Origin: Rhizobiales bacterium 62-17
Lineage (GTDB): Bacteria > Pseudomonadota > Alphaproteobacteria > Rhizobiales > Beijerinckiaceae
NCBI GenBank assembly: GCA_001898965.1
Contig: MKVW01000003.1
Span: forward strand, 165,373 to 229,372
Direction: 5' to 3'
DNA: 64,000 nucleotides
In this document: positions 62,051 to 64,000 of the stretch, piece by piece
Numbering within the stretch: the first letter of the stretch is position 1
Layout of the letters: the number at the start of each line of letters is the position of its first letter
The notes under the pieces: model-generated
The model's input: the letters and a program-made list of their open reading frames with translations, nothing else
Told to the model about the DNA's origin: nothing
The model's database searches: none
Program-made: the position numbers and the translations under genes

Positions 62051-62713
62051 ATGCCATATCAAGTCAGCAGCATCGATCCGGCCAAGACGGTTTGCATCGT
62101 CGTCGACATGCAGAACGATTTCGTCGCCAATGGCGCCAAACTGCAATCGAAACAGGCCCATGACATGGTGCCGAAACTGGCGCAGACGTTGAAGGCCTAT
62201 CGCGAGAAGGGCATCCGCATCATCTATACGGCGCATGTGCATCGCAAGGACGGCAGCGACATGGGCCTCTACGACGATCTCTATGGGCCGATCGCCGACC
62301 GCTCCTCGCTGGTCGACGGCTCCACCGGCGCGGAGATTTACAACGATCTGGCACCGGCGGCGGGCGAGCACATCATCAAGAAACACCGCTACAGCGGTTT
62401 CTTTGGCACCGATCTCGACATCATCCTGCGCGAATGGGGCATCGAGACCGTCATCGTCACCGGCACGACGACGGAAAACTGCTGCCACGCGACGGCGCGC
62501 GACGCCATGTTCCACAATTACAAAGTGGTCTTCCTGTCCGACTGCACCGGCACGTTCGATTATCCCGATGTCGGGCAGGGCGCGATGGCGGCTGCCGACG
62601 TGCATCGTGCGACGTTGACCATCCTTGCCTTCTCCACCGCTCATGTGATGACGGCGGACGAATGTCTGGCCCGGGTCGAGGGCGCGCCGGTGCCGCTGCG
62701 CAAAGCCGGCTGA
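62051..62713 (+). CDS. Isochorismatase-like cysteine hydrolase
   Basis: 220 residues with Asp in IVVDMQNDFV, Lys in IIKKHRYSGF and nucleophile Cys in TGTTTENCCHATARDAM. Related enzymes hydrolyse amides or carbamoyl compounds (biuret, N-carbamoylsarcosine, ureidoacrylate, nicotinamide). GGGAGG lies a few bases before ATG. Regulators on both sides (AraC divergent, IclR downstream) and a sulfatase gene beyond suggest a small catabolic locus. It is only a distant relative of the hydrolase at 24848-25576. Confidence 0.88.
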   Translation: MPYQVSSIDPAKTVCIVVDMQNDFVANGAKLQSKQAHDMVPKLAQTLKAYREKGIRIIYTAHVHRKDGSDMGLYDDLYGPIADRSSLVDGSTGAEIYNDLAPAAGEHIIKKHRYSGFFGTDLDIILREWGIETVIVTGTTTENCCHATARDAMFHNYKVVFLSDCTGTFDYPDVGQGAMAAADVHRATLTILAFSTAHVMTADECLARVEGAPVPLRKAG

Positions 62714-62805
62714 TTTGTGCGGGTGAGATGTGAACGAGTTATGCGATTTGCGAGTGGCTATGTTAGTGTCTGCGACATGCATGGCTTTCGCAATCAGGCC
62801 CGACA

Positions 62806-63651
62806 TTGAGCACACCGACCAAGGGTAAACCCGCCGCACGGCGTTCGGTGAGCGCGACCTCGCTCACCACCAAAACCGATAAAGGCAGCGTGCAATCGGC
62901 CGAGGTCGGCCTCAATCTGCTCGTCACCCTGGCCGAGAATGGCGGCGACCTGACCTTGTCGGCGCTATCAGCGCACGCGCAGATGGCGCCGGCCAAGGCG
63001 CATCGTTATCTCGTCAGCCTCGTGCGCGCCGGTTTCGTCGAGCAGGACGCACGCTCCGAGCGTTATACGCTGGGGCCGCAAGCGATCCGCGTCGGGCTGG
63101 TGGCGATCGGCCGTCTCGACATGATGGAGGAGGCGACCAATGCGCTCTATCGGCTGCGCGACCGCATCGACGAGACCGTTCTGCTCGCCGTGTGGGGCGC
63201 CCATGGTGCGACGGTGGTGCGGCGTGTCGATGCCAGCCGGCCGGTGACAGTCAATGCGCGGGTCGGATCGGTGCTGCCGCTGTTGCGCTCGGCGACCGGA
63301 TTGGTGTTCGGCGCCTTCCTGCCTAGGGACACGGTGGAGCCGGTGCTGACAACCGAACTGGCACGGGCGCGGGAAGGCTCGCCGCCGGCGTTGGCGACCA
63401 CCGAACAGGCGGCTTATCGCCTGTTCGAGGGCGTGCACCAGCGCGGCATCGGCTTCGTCGATGGCGCAAGATTGATCGGCATTCAGTCGTTCAGCGCGCC
63501 GGTCTTCAATGCCGAGGGCGATCTCGCCTGTGCGCTGACGACGCTTGGCCCCACAGGCAGTTTCGACGATCGCCCCGATGGCCCGACCGCGCTTGCCGTG
63601 CTCGACGTGGCGCGCGATCTGTCGGTGAGGCTCGGCAGCTTCAAGGTGTGA
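62806..63651 (+). CDS. IclR family transcriptional regulator
   Basis: 281 residues: winged helix (about 30-90; GLNLLVTLAENGGDLTLSALSAHAQMAPAKAHRYL) and IclR effector domain (about 105-275; MMEEATNALYRLRDRIDETVLLAVWG). IclR proteins control catabolic operons in response to small acids. The start appears to be TTG 62806, with AGG 7 nt upstream; no ATG is available before the HTH. It follows the cysteine hydrolase by 92 bp on the same strand and is convergent with a sulfatase. Confidence 0.9.
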   Translation: MSTPTKGKPAARRSVSATSLTTKTDKGSVQSAEVGLNLLVTLAENGGDLTLSALSAHAQMAPAKAHRYLVSLVRAGFVEQDARSERYTLGPQAIRVGLVAIGRLDMMEEATNALYRLRDRIDETVLLAVWGAHGATVVRRVDASRPVTVNARVGSVLPLLRSATGLVFGAFLPRDTVEPVLTTELARAREGSPPALATTEQAAYRLFEGVHQRGIGFVDGARLIGIQSFSAPVFNAEGDLACALTTLGPTGSFDDRPDGPTALAVLDVARDLSVRLGSFKV

Positions 63652-63663
63652 AGCGGCCGGGTT

Positions 63664-64000
63664 TTACGCCCGACCGGTGGGGAATGGGCTCCAGTCGCAC
63701 ATTTCCATCATGGTGCGCGACATCTCTTCGAACAGACCGGCGCGGATGCGGGCGCCCTCCGGTGTGTCGGCGAGATTGGTCTGCTCCAGCGGATCAGTGC
63801 TGAGATCGTAGAGTTCGACGAGCGGCAGCTTGTCGTAAATGCTCATGCGATGGCGCTGGGTGACGATGGAGCGCGTGCGCAACGGGCCATCGAAGCAGGG
63901 AAAGGCTTCGTGCCCGTCTTCCTCGATCAACACCGCCTTGCGCCAATCGGCTTTCGGATCGTGCAGCAGCGGCCGCAGGCTGCGGCCTTGCATGCCGTGG
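63664..64000 (-). CDS. Sulfatase family protein, C-terminal part
   Basis: The frame is open past base 64000, so only the last 112 or so residues are seen. They match the C-terminus of type I sulfatases: GRSLRPLLHDPKADWRKAVL, then LYDLSTDPLEQTNLADTPEGARI, the usual ELYDL-DP-E-NLA closing motif. The catalytic formylglycine site would lie beyond the window. Could be an aryl, choline or carbohydrate sulfatase. Confidence 0.82.
   Translation of the reverse strand, partial: HGMQGRSLRPLLHDPKADWRKAVLIEEDGHEAFPCFDGPLRTRSIVTQRHRMSIYDKLPLVELYDLSTDPLEQTNLADTPEGARIRAGLFEEMSRTMMEMCDWSPFPTGRA

Overview
The window is a 64 kb stretch of a GC-rich alphaproteobacterial chromosome, most likely from the order Hyphomicrobiales (Rhizobiales). 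The evidence is the gene order rpoZ-rsh-(ABC)-pdxJ-acpS-lepB-rnc-era-(MFS)-recO, the hemB-DUF6163-ldtR group, a Rhizobiales-type porin, Bpt leucyltransferase, btaAB betaine-lipid genes and several TctC-type binding proteins. Family or genus cannot be fixed from sequence alone. No rRNA, tRNA, CRISPR array, transposase or phage gene was recognised.

Layout. 0-13.3 kb: end of a porin gene, a small phosphatase, a family-5 uracil-DNA glycosylase and a NYN nuclease, then a dense housekeeping run (rpoZ, rsh, an ABC exporter, pdxJ, acpS, lepB, rnc, era, an MFS exporter, recO) in which most genes overlap or nearly touch. 13.3-33.2 kb: accessory genes inserted between recO and parC. These are a CDF transporter, a 2OG-oxygenase/alkB repair pair, an M20 amidohydrolase, an RND efflux pair with a divergent PadR regulator, a six-gene minus-strand catabolic operon (two hydrolases, TctC, cysteine hydrolase, MHS-type MFS, carotenoid-type oxygenase) with a divergent hydrolase-SDR pair, YghU, and an HxlR regulator with its target oxidoreductase. 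33.3-46.6 kb: parC, then mixed single genes including YwqG, YcxB, dodecin, a Tat-exported D-amino-acid-oxidase homologue, a tandem DUF3592 protein, bpt, GST, an MFS/LysR pair, RDD and SGNH proteins. 46.6-54.9 kb: nitroreductase, LLM flavoprotein and TctC sharing similar AT-rich palindromic control elements, a VanX-like dipeptidase, btaA-btaB, an M50 protease with CBS domains and a secreted Met/His/Arg-rich repeat protein. 54.9-64 kb: hemB, DUF6163 and ldtR, then a lone P-loop ATPase gene of foreign composition, a membrane hydrolase, an AraC regulator divergent from a cysteine hydrolase around a perfect 20-bp palindrome, an IclR regulator and the end of a sulfatase.

Most unusual items: (1) the protein at 37821-39020 has the D-amino-acid-oxidase fold motifs in circularly permuted order behind a Tat signal; (2) the orphan P-loop ATPase at 57611-58912 looks horizontally acquired and may be a defence or signalling ATPase; (3) several strong palindromes sit in front of catabolic or repair operons with no named regulator; (4) two copies of one intergenic palindromic repeat family lie at 13345-13497 and 60796-60927. 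Regulatory site assignments are inferences from symmetry and position only.
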